This document shows, in pieces, positions 1-8,361 of a DNA stretch of 64,000 bases (position 1 is the stretch's first letter; every line of letters starts with the position of its first letter). A program made the position numbers and the translations under genes. The notes beneath the pieces are model-generated. The model searched no databases, was not told the origin of the DNA, and saw only the letters and a program-made list of their open reading frames with translations. Source of the DNA: Alphaproteobacteria bacterium (GTDB taxonomy: Bacteria; Pseudomonadota; Alphaproteobacteria; Rhodospirillales; WMHbin7); contig JADGAX010000001.1 in the NCBI GenBank assembly GCA_015231795.1, positions 1-64,000 of the forward strand, given 5' to 3'.

Positions 1-49
1 TGCAGCCCCGCTGGGGGATGCACCCTTGGTGCCCAGTTTTGAACGGGAG

Positions 50-126
50 TGGCGCGCCCGGCGGGATTCGAACCCACGGCCCCAGGATTAGGAATCCTGT
101 GCTCTATCCTGCTGAGCTACGGGCGC
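50..126 (-). tRNA. tRNA-Arg (anticodon CCT)
   Basis: Read on the minus strand, the 7-bp acceptor stem GCGCCCG/CGGGCGC, a D arm, an anticodon stem CAGGA/TCCTG around the loop TTCCTAA, and a T arm with GGTTCGAATCC are all visible. The anticodon is CCT, which reads AGG arginine codons. A discriminator G is followed by an encoded CCA (plus-strand TGG at 50-52). The gene stands alone, with no neighbouring tRNA. Confidence 0.95.
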
Positions 127-263
127 GATCTCAAAATTCGAGGCCCAAACCTACCCTTAGACACTTGTCGATGCAACCGCCAACTCCTTCCTTCGCACGC
201 CCCTTGCTGAATGGGACGCTTGCTTGGTAAGCTTGGCCAGATGTTTGAAATAGCGAGCTATTT

Positions 264-2654
264 GTGACCAGCATGTCAGAAACATTGAAAGCCGGATGGC
301 AACGGCTTTCGCGCTCCGTCAAATTATCGCTGGGGTTGGCTTGCCTTGCCTTGCTGCTCGGCGTTCCGGCGACCTTATTGTTGCCCGAGGCCGGTCTGCG
401 CTGGGGGCTTGCCCAAACGATGCATCGCCTGGGCATGGCCGAGGTCAGCATTGCCGATACAAGCGTCGAGCTTCTTGATGGCAGGCTGGTGATCAGCAGT
501 TTCAAGGCCAGGCCCAAGATCGGCGAGGCGCTGGGCCTTAAATCGCTGGATTTCGCCTTCCGTTGGCTGCCCCTGCTGCGCCGGGAAATGTCGGTGCAAA
601 GCCTGGATTTGTCCGGCCTGTCGATCAGCCTTCTTCGGGAAGGCGACAAATTGCTGGTCAATGGCGCGCCCATCGATCTGGGGGCTGGCGACGAAGGCGG
701 GGCGTGGAGCATCGATGTTGATCGGCTGAAGCTGGCATCAAGCCGCGTCGATCTGGCTGCCGGGGAAAGAAAAATCACTATCGACGTCGATCTGCTGGAG
801 TTGGAGGCGATCAGAAGTGCCAATCCCGCTGCACCGCTCAAATTTCATTTCAAGGGCAAGGTCGAAGGCAATCCGCTTGAGGTGACGGGGACGGCCACGC
901 CATTCGCCGCCACCCCTGGATTCGATCTTGCCCTCTCGGCGCCCGCCGTTGATCTGGCTTTATTGGCGCCCTGGCTGGCGGAGACTGGCTTCGATGCCCT
1001 GACCGGGCAATTTGCAGCGAACCTAACCGTTTCGGGAACCGGACTGTCTTCCGCTCCCGAGGTCAAGGCGAATGGCAAACTTTCCTTTCGCGACCTGACG
1101 GCCCAGGCATCGGGGCATAACTTTGAAGCGAAAGGCATGGAAATTGCGGCCGATCACTTCGCCTGGAGCGCCTCGACCCGCCGGGTCAACTGGCAAGGGG
1201 CGTTGACGCTCGAGAACGTTGCAGCGACCGGGGCCGGCTTGGCCGCTCGCAGCCAGTCCCTTTCCTGGCTCGGCCTTGCCGATCTTGAAATGGGAAGCGA
1301 TGGCGCCGCCACCGTATCGATGACGATGGCCATCGACGGCAACGGTCTCTCGCTGCGCGATCCGGGCGCCAAAGCCGACATTCTGTTGGCGGAACGGTTC
1401 CAGACGAAATCCGCAAAACTAGTCCGCGCCCAATTCGCAGCAGGCGGCGGCATGCAAGCCGATGGCCTGATTTTCGACGACCTGTCCTTGAAGATGATTC
1501 GCCCGACTAGCCCCGGTTTGGGCAATAGCGTTCCGGCCAAGGCGGACGGACTGAAACAGACGGATGCCGCTTCGCCGCCCAGCCAGCGCATCAAGCTGGG
1601 CCGCTTCGCCATTGCGGGCGACAGCCGGTTGGATTTTATCGACAACACGTTGAAGCAACCGGTCGGCATCACCTTCGACAGGGTGAAGCTGTCACTGGCT
1701 AATCTCGATTCATCAGAACCCGGGCATGAAAGCCCGTTCGAGTTGGAAGCCAGGGTAGGTGCCGCCTTGATTTCGGTTCGTGGCACGGCCAAGCCCTTCG
1801 CGACGGGGGTTTCCGCAAAGTTCAGCAGCCAGGTCAGGGCGTTTGAATTGCCGCCTCTGTCTCCCTATGCTTCCGAGACGCTGGGGGTCGAACTACAGAC
1901 AGGGCATCTGGATGGCGAACTGACGGTCGCTCTGGACAATGGGGCGCTTTCCGGCAAGGCCGATCTTGCCCTGTCCAATTTGTTCGCGGCCCAACCCGAT
2001 CCCAATGCCCCCATCGCCAAGCACACGTCGATGCCGGTTTCGATGGTGTTGGATCTGTTGCGTGACGGCGATGATCGCATCCGCTTGTCAATTCCGGTCA
2101 GCGGCGATTTGTCCGATCCGCAGTTCGATTTCAGCGACGCCATGTCGCAAGCCATCGGCGGCGCCTTGCGCTCGACGGCCTTGACCACGCTCAAAATCGT
2201 TTTTCCGGTGGTGGTGCTGATCGAGAAGATGACCGATCAACAGGCTCCGCTTCTGGCGCCGATCACCTTCAACCCCGGCGATGAACGGATGGACGATCAA
2301 GGAATTGCCAGATTGTCCATGGTTGGAGAGTTGATGAAGGGGCGCCCCAAGCTGAAATTGTCCCTGTGCCCTGTTTCAGCGCCAAGCGTCGATTGGCCCG
2401 TTCTTTTGGAGCGACGCAAGCGCGAGGAGTTGGGGCTTTTCTACTCGGTGCAGAAAATGGTCAATGCCGAGGCCAAGCCGGACAAGACGCCGCCCGACGC
2501 CAGCGCGCTGAAGGCATTGGCGGAACGTCGCGCCCACGAGGTGAAGACGGAACTGATGAACAGGGCAGGGGTCGAAGCCGGGCGGCTTTTCGCCTGTCTG
2601 CCTCAAATCGACGGTGGCCTAGATGCCGCCCCCAGGGTCGATCTGACGCTGTGA
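264..2654 (+). CDS. AsmA-like / DUF748 family envelope protein
   Basis: A 796-residue protein with one N-terminal membrane anchor (about residues 20-42), then a long repetitive beta-rich periplasmic region of the AsmA/DUF748 type. Its end resembles DUF748 proteins: an I-x-F-x-P-G-x segment near residue 672, then a GRPKLKLSLCP-type stretch that resembles an OmpA-like fold. Family members span the periplasm and are linked to outer-membrane lipid or protein homeostasis; no specific substrate can be read here. The start is uncertain. A GTG at 264 follows a weak GCGAG, and an in-frame ATG lies at 273. A perfect 7-bp palindrome (AAATAGC/GCTATTT, 248-263) sits directly before the GTG and could affect initiation. 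It is followed by a 200-nt gap and appears monocistronic. Confidence 0.75.
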   Translation: MTSMSETLKAGWQRLSRSVKLSLGLACLALLLGVPATLLLPEAGLRWGLAQTMHRLGMAEVSIADTSVELLDGRLVISSFKARPKIGEALGLKSLDFAFRWLPLLRREMSVQSLDLSGLSISLLREGDKLLVNGAPIDLGAGDEGGAWSIDVDRLKLASSRVDLAAGERKITIDVDLLELEAIRSANPAAPLKFHFKGKVEGNPLEVTGTATPFAATPGFDLALSAPAVDLALLAPWLAETGFDALTGQFAANLTVSGTGLSSAPEVKANGKLSFRDLTAQASGHNFEAKGMEIAADHFAWSASTRRVNWQGALTLENVAATGAGLAARSQSLSWLGLADLEMGSDGAATVSMTMAIDGNGLSLRDPGAKADILLAERFQTKSAKLVRAQFAAGGGMQADGLIFDDLSLKMIRPTSPGLGNSVPAKADGLKQTDAASPPSQRIKLGRFAIAGDSRLDFIDNTLKQPVGITFDRVKLSLANLDSSEPGHESPFELEARVGAALISVRGTAKPFATGVSAKFSSQVRAFELPPLSPYASETLGVELQTGHLDGELTVALDNGALSGKADLALSNLFAAQPDPNAPIAKHTSMPVSMVLDLLRDGDDRIRLSIPVSGDLSDPQFDFSDAMSQAIGGALRSTALTTLKIVFPVVVLIEKMTDQQAPLLAPITFNPGDERMDDQGIARLSMVGELMKGRPKLKLSLCPVSAPSVDWPVLLERRKREELGLFYSVQKMVNAEAKPDKTPPDASALKALAERRAHEVKTELMNRAGVEAGRLFACLPQIDGGLDAAPRVDLTL

Positions 2655-2852
2655 TCGTTCTCAGGCAAAAACGGCCCCCTTCCGCAACATTATGACAAGG
2701 TTGAGGGTTTTTTTGCCGGTTGTACCGATTGCCTCAAGGATCGCAGATGGTTAAGATAAATGGTCAGGTCGTAAATTAGTAATCACGCATATTGGGTTGG
2801 CAGGCAAAGAACAGCCAAACCGTCTACGTGACTTGGGGGAGCATTAAGCAGA

Positions 2853-4727
2853 ATGAGTTTGACCTCGAAGGTAACGATTTTCTTCGTTGCAATGGCGATT
2901 AGCTTGGTTGTGATGCTGGTGGCGATCAACCTGTACGCTTTTCGAACTTTTTCCATCGCTTCTTCGTCCGATCATATCCGCACGGCCGCCGAGATCGTGC
3001 GCGTGCACCTGACCGAATCGATGATCAACGGCGTAATCGACAAGCGCGAGAGCTTTCTGAATCGCTTAATGGAAGTTCAGGGGCTGGCGTCGGCCCAGGT
3101 GGTGCGCTCGCCGCTGGTCGAGCAGCAATTCGGCCAGGGCCTGGGCAGCGAATCCCCCAGCGACGACATCGAGAAAGAGGTGCTGGGCACCGGCAAAGCG
3201 CAGTACCGCGTCGAAGAGGGCGAGCACGGCACATTGTTCAGGGGGACCATTCCCTTCATCGCCTCGACTCGTGGTTCGCCCAACTGCCTGCAATGTCATC
3301 AGGTGAAGGAAGGCGACGTTCTGGGCGCCGTCACCATGACCATGTCGATCGAATCCCTGAAGAACAAGGCGTTGGTTACGGTGGCTGGCATCGTCGGCAT
3401 CGTTTCCTTGTTCAGCGCCGTCACCTTCTGGCTGATCCGGCGCGTCATCAAACCCGTTTCGACGACGGCGCTTAATGTGGAACATGCCGTGCAGCGGGCC
3501 TTGAGGGGCGATTTCAAGGGAAAGGTCGAACAGCGCACGGAAGATGAAATCGGCCAGATCGCCGGCGACATGAACCGCCTGCTGGCCTTCTTGGACAATG
3601 GCCTGAACCGAATCGGCGACAGCGTTTCCCGTCTGACCAACCGCGTTCCCGCCGCCGACGAGAATTTGCTGAACGCCACCATCGAAATGGTGGATGGCTT
3701 GTCGCGCGCCGCCCGTTTCAAGCAGGCCATCGAGGAAGACGAAACCAAGTCGGAGATTCATCAGCGCATTGCGTTCATGCTCGAAGACGAGTTTTCGATC
3801 AAGACCTATTCGCTTTACGAAATCATCGCCAACAAGAACCAGATGGTGCCGCTTTACGTCGATGGCGAGGCGGGCGCCGCCTGCCGTTGGTGCGATCCGC
3901 AGATTCTGGTGCGCAGCGAAGCCTGCCGGGCTAGGCGAACCGGCCATCATGTCGATGGCGTGGCCAGCCCGGGCATCTGCTATTCGTTCCAGCCGATGGA
4001 TGGCGAGGACAAAATCGAGACGGGCATGTGCCATATCTGCCTGCCGATTATCCAGTCGGGCATGGTTGGCAATGTCTTGCAGCTGGTCGCGTCGCAAGAG
4101 AACGCCAATTATTTGCAGGGTTTGATTCCCTTCATCAACGTCTATCTGCGCGAAGCTGCGCCTGTGCTGGAAACCAAGCGCCTGATGGAGACGTTGCGCG
4201 AATCCAGCCTCAACGATCCGATGACCGGCCTTAACAACCGGCGCTTCTTGGAAGAATATGTGGAAACCTTGGTTGCCAATATTCATCGTCGCAAGATCAG
4301 CATGACCGTGATGATGCTTGATCTCGATCATTTCAAGATGGTCAATGACACCTATGGCCATGACGCGGGCGACGCCGTTCTGAAAGCCTTGTCGAAGGTG
4401 TTGCGCCAGTCGGTGCGGGCGTCCGATCTGGTCATTCGTTACGGCGGCGAGGAATTCCTGATTCTGCTGGTCGATACGCCGTCCTCGCAGGGCGATCAGG
4501 TGGCCGAGAAGATTCGCGCCGCCGTGGAGGCGATGACGGTTCAATCTGGTTCAGCCGTGCTTAGAAAGACCATCTCGATCGGCTTGGCCGATTTCCCGAC
4601 CGACAGCGACACTTTCTGGCAGGCGGTGAAGTTCGCCGACGTGGCGCTTTACCAAGCCAAAGAAACCGGGCGCAACCGGGTGGTGCGCTTTGAAGAGTCG
4701 ATGTGGACGAACAAGAAGGAATATTAA
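2853..4727 (+). CDS. Membrane diguanylate cyclase with periplasmic heme-c motif and Cys-rich middle domain
   Basis: 624 residues. TM1 is at about 8-30. A periplasmic domain of about 140 residues ends in a CxxCH heme-c motif (C145, C148, H149), as in Tll0287/DUF3365-type sensors. TM2 is at about 174-195 and HAMP at about 197-250. A GAF-sized cytoplasmic domain at about 270-440 carries six cysteines (C344, C347, C358, C376, C393, C396) including two CxxC pairs. The C-terminal GGDEF domain has the catalytic variant GGEEF (531-535) and a product-inhibition I-site RxxD at 522-525, five residues upstream, so it should be an active, feedback-inhibited c-di-GMP synthase. Inference: redox state, or a ligand such as NO or O2, at the periplasmic heme controls c-di-GMP. 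The Cys-rich domain may bind a metal or cluster. A GGGGGAG ribosome site precedes the ATG. Confidence 0.88.
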   Translation: MSLTSKVTIFFVAMAISLVVMLVAINLYAFRTFSIASSSDHIRTAAEIVRVHLTESMINGVIDKRESFLNRLMEVQGLASAQVVRSPLVEQQFGQGLGSESPSDDIEKEVLGTGKAQYRVEEGEHGTLFRGTIPFIASTRGSPNCLQCHQVKEGDVLGAVTMTMSIESLKNKALVTVAGIVGIVSLFSAVTFWLIRRVIKPVSTTALNVEHAVQRALRGDFKGKVEQRTEDEIGQIAGDMNRLLAFLDNGLNRIGDSVSRLTNRVPAADENLLNATIEMVDGLSRAARFKQAIEEDETKSEIHQRIAFMLEDEFSIKTYSLYEIIANKNQMVPLYVDGEAGAACRWCDPQILVRSEACRARRTGHHVDGVASPGICYSFQPMDGEDKIETGMCHICLPIIQSGMVGNVLQLVASQENANYLQGLIPFINVYLREAAPVLETKRLMETLRESSLNDPMTGLNNRRFLEEYVETLVANIHRRKISMTVMMLDLDHFKMVNDTYGHDAGDAVLKALSKVLRQSVRASDLVIRYGGEEFLILLVDTPSSQGDQVAEKIRAAVEAMTVQSGSAVLRKTISIGLADFPTDSDTFWQAVKFADVALYQAKETGRNRVVRFEESMWTNKKEY

Positions 4728-4752
4728 GGCAAGCGCGGATTCATCACGCAGT

Positions 4753-4784
4753 AAAAAAGGAGCCTTAAGAAGGCTCCTTTTTTT
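4753..4784. terminator. Bidirectional intrinsic terminator
   Basis: A 9-bp stem AAAGGAGCC/GGCTCCTTT with a 7-nt loop has an A-run before it and a T-run after it, so it can end both the cyclase gene (plus) and the converging lipid A deacylase gene (minus). Confidence 0.9.
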
Positions 4785-4813
4785 GCGTCCGCGCCAACCG
4801 GTTGGCTTTCGGA

Positions 4814-5458
4814 TCAGCGGGGCTTGGCGGGCTTTGCGGACGTTGTGGCTGCCGTCGCCGAAGCCGTCGCGGCCTTGGCCGCAGCCTGCGAAGCGGGCGA
4901 ATTACCGCCCGGCGAACGCCAGCCCGAATAGAGTTTGCTGATCGGAATGTCGTAAGACAGCATCAGCGTCTCTTCGCCGGGATTGCGGTCGTCCCACAAG
5001 CCGGTATTCGAAATGTGATAAACGCCCAGACCCAGCCGTGAACGGTCATCGAAACGGTAGGCGAAATCGATGCCGGAGCGGAATTCGACGGGGCTGCCCA
5101 GGTTCGACTTCTTGTCGCCCTGCTTCCAATCGCCGCGATAGTAAAGGCCAACGGCGGTGCTGGGCGAAACGACGAAACGGTTGCCGAAATAGAAGTCCAT
5201 ATACAGGCCCCAATAGCCATAGGCCGAGCCGTCGGTCGTGCCAAGCACGCCGGCCTGATGCTTCAAGAACCACCATTTGTAGTCCGAGCGGTAGGCCAGA
5301 TCGAATTCGGCGGCGTAATTGTCGGGGCGGTTGAAATCCCACCAACCAGCACCGATGCGCAGAAAGTCGGCATCGTCAGCAGCCTTGGCGCTTGGCGACA
5401 AAGACAGGGAAAACCCCGCCACGGCGGCCAGAGCCATCAATAATCGGCTAAATTTCAC
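4814..5458 (-). CDS. pagL: Acyloxyacyl hydrolase, PagL-type lipid A 3-O-deacylase
   Basis: 214 residues with a signal peptide (about 1-26, ending AKA) and a body of alternating aromatic strands typical of a small outer-membrane beta-barrel. The family motif Y-H-I-S-N near residue 148 is followed by N-P-G-E. H148, S150 and E162 reproduce the HxS...E catalytic triad of PagL, with the same 12-residue Ser-to-Glu spacing as in Pseudomonas (S128, E140). Members remove the 3-O acyl chain of lipid A in the outer membrane. A GTG start at 5458 is chosen because GGGGGA lies 8 nt upstream; an in-frame TTG at 5476 would add six residues. The last 35 residues are an Ala/Ser/Thr/Lys-rich tail that is unusual for the family. 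Confidence 0.85.
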   Translation of the reverse strand: MKFSRLLMALAAVAGFSLSLSPSAKAADDADFLRIGAGWWDFNRPDNYAAEFDLAYRSDYKWWFLKHQAGVLGTTDGSAYGYWGLYMDFYFGNRFVVSPSTAVGLYYRGDWKQGDKKSNLGSPVEFRSGIDFAYRFDDRSRLGLGVYHISNTGLWDDRNPGEETLMLSYDIPISKLYSGWRSPGGNSPASQAAAKAATASATAATTSAKPAKPR

Positions 5459-5545
5459 TGCACATTTCCCCCGCAAGGACTTGGTCGAGCCGATATCTTA
5501 CGTACATAGGTAGGCTTGGCAAGGACGTTCTTATTGAAAGGGCAA

Positions 5546-6478
5546 CTATTTCAGTGGGTCGCGCAATTTCTGCGCCGCCCCAACCAAGGCGCGGGTGATG
5601 GGTGGATCAAGCGCCGAATGCCCCCCATCAGGCACGATGATCAATTCGCCCATCGGCCAGGAAGCCTTTAATTCCCAAGCGCTACGCGGCGGACAGATCA
5701 CGTCGTAGCGTCCCTGAACGATGTAGCCCGGCAGGTGCCTGATGCCGTTCATGCCGTCCAGGAGGGCGTTTTCGGCCATAAATCCCCGGTTGATCATGTA
5801 ATGGGCTTCTATCCTGGACATGGACAGGCTGGCGTCGCCTCCCCCCGGCGGCAGGGGAATCAGGCGTGAACAGGCCTCTTCATAGGCGCACCAAGCCCTG
5901 GCGGCTGGCCGGTGCATGGCGCCATCCGGATGGGCTAGGCGACGGTAATATGAGGCCAGAGGGTCGGCGCGCTCGGGGGCGGGCAGGAACTTCAAGAAGG
6001 CCTGTTCGGCTTCTGGAAAGAAGCGGCCCATGCCCTCCATAAACCAATCCACCTCGCTTTGACGGAACAGAAAGACGCCGCGCAGCACGAATCCCAGCAC
6101 GCGCAGAGGATGCGCCTGGGCATAGGCCAGGGCCAGGGTGCTGCCCCACGAGCCGCCGAACAAGGCCCAGCGTTCGATCCCCAGATGCTGACGCAGTTTC
6201 TCGATGTCCGAGATCAGGTCTTGGGTGGTGTTGTCCTCGATCTCGGCATAGGGGCGCGAACGACCCGATCCTCTTTGATCGAACAGAACGATGCGCCAGC
6301 GTTCGGGATCGAAGAAACAGCGGTGAATGTCGCCGCAGCCGCCGCCCGGCCCGCCATGCAAGAACAAGATGGCGGGTTGGTCTTGGCGTCCGCATTGTTC
6401 CCAATACAGGCTGTGGCGCGCATCCACTTTCAACAAGCCGCTGGCCCAGGGATCGATGGGGGGGAACAGGCTGTTCAT
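5546..6478 (-). CDS. pip: Proline iminopeptidase (alpha/beta hydrolase)
   Basis: 310 residues. It has the peptidase S33 hallmarks in order: oxyanion segment HGGPGGG, FDQRGSGRS, nucleophile elbow GGSWGS, the acid region GRYDVICPP and the catalytic histidine in GGHSA. It removes N-terminal proline from peptides in the cytosol. The ATG at 6478 overlaps the mutL stop by ATGA, so the two genes are probably translationally coupled. Longer upstream in-frame codons lie inside mutL and have no ribosome site. Co-transcription with mutL looks like chromosomal layout, not functional linkage. Confidence 0.93.
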   Translation of the reverse strand: MNSLFPPIDPWASGLLKVDARHSLYWEQCGRQDQPAILFLHGGPGGGCGDIHRCFFDPERWRIVLFDQRGSGRSRPYAEIEDNTTQDLISDIEKLRQHLGIERWALFGGSWGSTLALAYAQAHPLRVLGFVLRGVFLFRQSEVDWFMEGMGRFFPEAEQAFLKFLPAPERADPLASYYRRLAHPDGAMHRPAARAWCAYEEACSRLIPLPPGGGDASLSMSRIEAHYMINRGFMAENALLDGMNGIRHLPGYIVQGRYDVICPPRSAWELKASWPMGELIIVPDGGHSALDPPITRALVGAAQKLRDPLK

Positions 6479-8256
6479 CCGCGCCTGCCGAACAGCCGCT
6501 CGATGTCGGCGCGCTTCAATTCGACCCAGGTGGGACGCCCGTGGCCGCATTGGCCGGAATGCGGCGTGGCTTCCATGGCGCGCAGCAGGGCGTCCATTTC
6601 GCCAGTTGACAATTTACGTCCGGCCCGAACGCTGCCATGACAAGCCATGCGGGCCGCGATGTCGCCCAGGGCGGTTTCGAAGCTGCGCAGATCGCCCCAT
6701 TCGGCCATGCCCTCGGCCAAGTCCCGCACCAGTTGGCGAATGTCGGTTTGTCCCAGGAAGGCGGGGGTTTCGCGCACCAGAACCGCGCCGTTGCCGAAGG
6801 CTTCCAACGCCAATCCCAGCTTGGCCAACTGCTGGGCCGCATCCAAAAGGCGCTGGCGGCTTGACGCATCCATTTCGATGACTTCCGGCACCAGCAAGAT
6901 TTGGCGCTTCACCCCGCCCTCGGCCAGTTGCGTCTTCAATCGTTCGAAGACCAAACGTTCATGCGCCGCATGCTGATCGACCAGCACCAGCCCGTCCTCG
7001 GATTGCGCCACGATATAGGTTTCGAAAATCTGGGCGCGGGCAAAGCCCAGCGGGGGGATTTCGCCGGTTGCGCTCGTCGAGGCGTCTTGCAAGGGCAGGG
7101 CAGGCGTTTGCGCCATCGGCAGGCCAAGCCCCAGCGGGGCCTGCGCCGCCATGCCTTCCCGCAGCAAGGATGCGCCGTGCCGCTGGCCTTCGGGGCGGAA
7201 AGCGCCGAAGGCCTGTTGGCTGGCCGTGGTGGTGGTGCGGTGGCCGGATGCCGACAGGGCGGCTCTGACCGACGAGACGATCAGGCCGCGAGCGAAAGCG
7301 GGATCGCGAAAACGCACTTCGGCTTTGGCCGGATGCACGTTCACGTCCACTTCGGGGGATGGCATTTCCAGGAACAAGGCGGCGATGGGATGACGGTCAT
7401 GGGCCATCAGGTCTTGATAGGCGCCCTTCAAGGCGCCCAGCAGCAACCGGTCGCGCACGGGCCTGCCGTTCACGAACAGATATTGGCCTTGCGAGGTGGC
7501 GCGCCCGAAGCTGGGCAGGCCCGCCAGCCCGGTGATCCGCCACCCATCCCGCTCTGCCTGCAAGGCCAGTACGTTCTCGATGGCGTCGCGGCCCAGGATG
7601 GCGCCCAGGCGCAGACGTCTGGCCTCGGTTTCGTCGCCGGGAAAGGGCGGCAGGTCGAACCCCTTGTGCCCACCTTCGACAACCAGCTTGAACCCCACCT
7701 TGGGATGGGCCAGCGCCAATCGTTCGATGACATCGACGATATGGTCGGTTTCGGTGTTGGATGATTTCAGGAATTTGAGGCGGGCGGGCGTTGCGTAGAA
7801 CAAGTCGCGCACCTCGACCCTGGTGCCTTTGGACAGGGCCGACGGTTCTATCTGTCCCTTGGCGCCGCCCTCGACGGATATTTTCCAAGCCTCGTTCGAT
7901 CCCTGGCGCCGACTTTGGATGCTCAAGCGCGCCACCGATCCGATGCTGGGCAATGCCTCGCCGCGAAAGCCAAGCGTGGCGATATGGGTCAGGTCGTCGC
8001 TAGGCAGCTTCGATGTGGCGTGACGCTCGACTGCCAGCGTCAATTCCTGGGGCGTCATGCCGAAACCGTCGTCTTGCACGGCGATCAAGGTGCGACCGCC
8101 ATCGGCGACGGTGATCTCGATGCGCGCAGCCTTCGCATCCAGCGCGTTTTCCACCAATTCCTTGACCGCCGACGCCGGGCGCTCGACCACTTCGCCGGCG
8201 GCGATGCGGTTGACCAGGGTTGGCGGCAGCAGGCGAAGGGTCATCTTGTTAGCCAT
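6475..8256 (-). CDS. mutL: DNA mismatch repair protein MutL
   Basis: 593 residues. The N-terminal GHKL ATPase has ENALDA, DDGFGM and GFRGEAL. The C-terminal domain contains DQHAAHERLVFE, which fits the DQHA-x2-E-x4-E endonuclease motif, so this is a nicking MutL as expected in bacteria without MutH. MutL couples MutS mismatch recognition to strand incision. The ATG at 8256 is chosen; another ATG lies four codons downstream. Residues further upstream would come from a palindromic repeat (8273-8330) and look spurious. The stop overlaps the pip start. Confidence 0.95.
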   Translation of the reverse strand: MANKMTLRLLPPTLVNRIAAGEVVERPASAVKELVENALDAKAARIEITVADGGRTLIAVQDDGFGMTPQELTLAVERHATSKLPSDDLTHIATLGFRGEALPSIGSVARLSIQSRRQGSNEAWKISVEGGAKGQIEPSALSKGTRVEVRDLFYATPARLKFLKSSNTETDHIVDVIERLALAHPKVGFKLVVEGGHKGFDLPPFPGDETEARRLRLGAILGRDAIENVLALQAERDGWRITGLAGLPSFGRATSQGQYLFVNGRPVRDRLLLGALKGAYQDLMAHDRHPIAALFLEMPSPEVDVNVHPAKAEVRFRDPAFARGLIVSSVRAALSASGHRTTTTASQQAFGAFRPEGQRHGASLLREGMAAQAPLGLGLPMAQTPALPLQDASTSATGEIPPLGFARAQIFETYIVAQSEDGLVLVDQHAAHERLVFERLKTQLAEGGVKRQILLVPEVIEMDASSRQRLLDAAQQLAKLGLALEAFGNGAVLVRETPAFLGQTDIRQLVRDLAEGMAEWGDLRSFETALGDIAARMACHGSVRAGRKLSTGEMDALLRAMEATPHSGQCGHGRPTWVELKRADIERLFGRRG

Positions 8257-8269
8257 GAATGATTTCTTT

Positions 8270-8334
8270 GTCATGGCCGGGCTTGACCCGGCCATCCACG
8301 AAAATGGACCCCCGGATCAAGTCCGGGGGTGACG
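8270..8334. repeat. Pair of intergenic palindromic repeats with CTTGA/TCAAG loops
   Basis: Two perfect 9-bp hairpins lie in tandem between mutL and pgi. The first is ATGGCCGGG/CCCGGCCAT with loop CTTGA (8273-8295). The second is ACCCCCGGA/TCCGGGGGT with loop TCAAG (8308-8330). The second loop is the reverse complement of the first, so the two units are related and inverted. The sequences match the style of short palindromes abundant in alphaproteobacterial intergenic regions. They may also act as a terminator-like structure between the genes. Confidence 0.8.
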
Positions 8335-8361
8335 AAAAAAAGATGTCTTCACATAGGCCTG

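Noticed and set aside
18-230. Small frame across the tRNA-Arg gene
   Set aside because: It overlaps a complete tRNA with CCA and has no ribosome site; its peptide includes the familiar translation of a tRNA gene.
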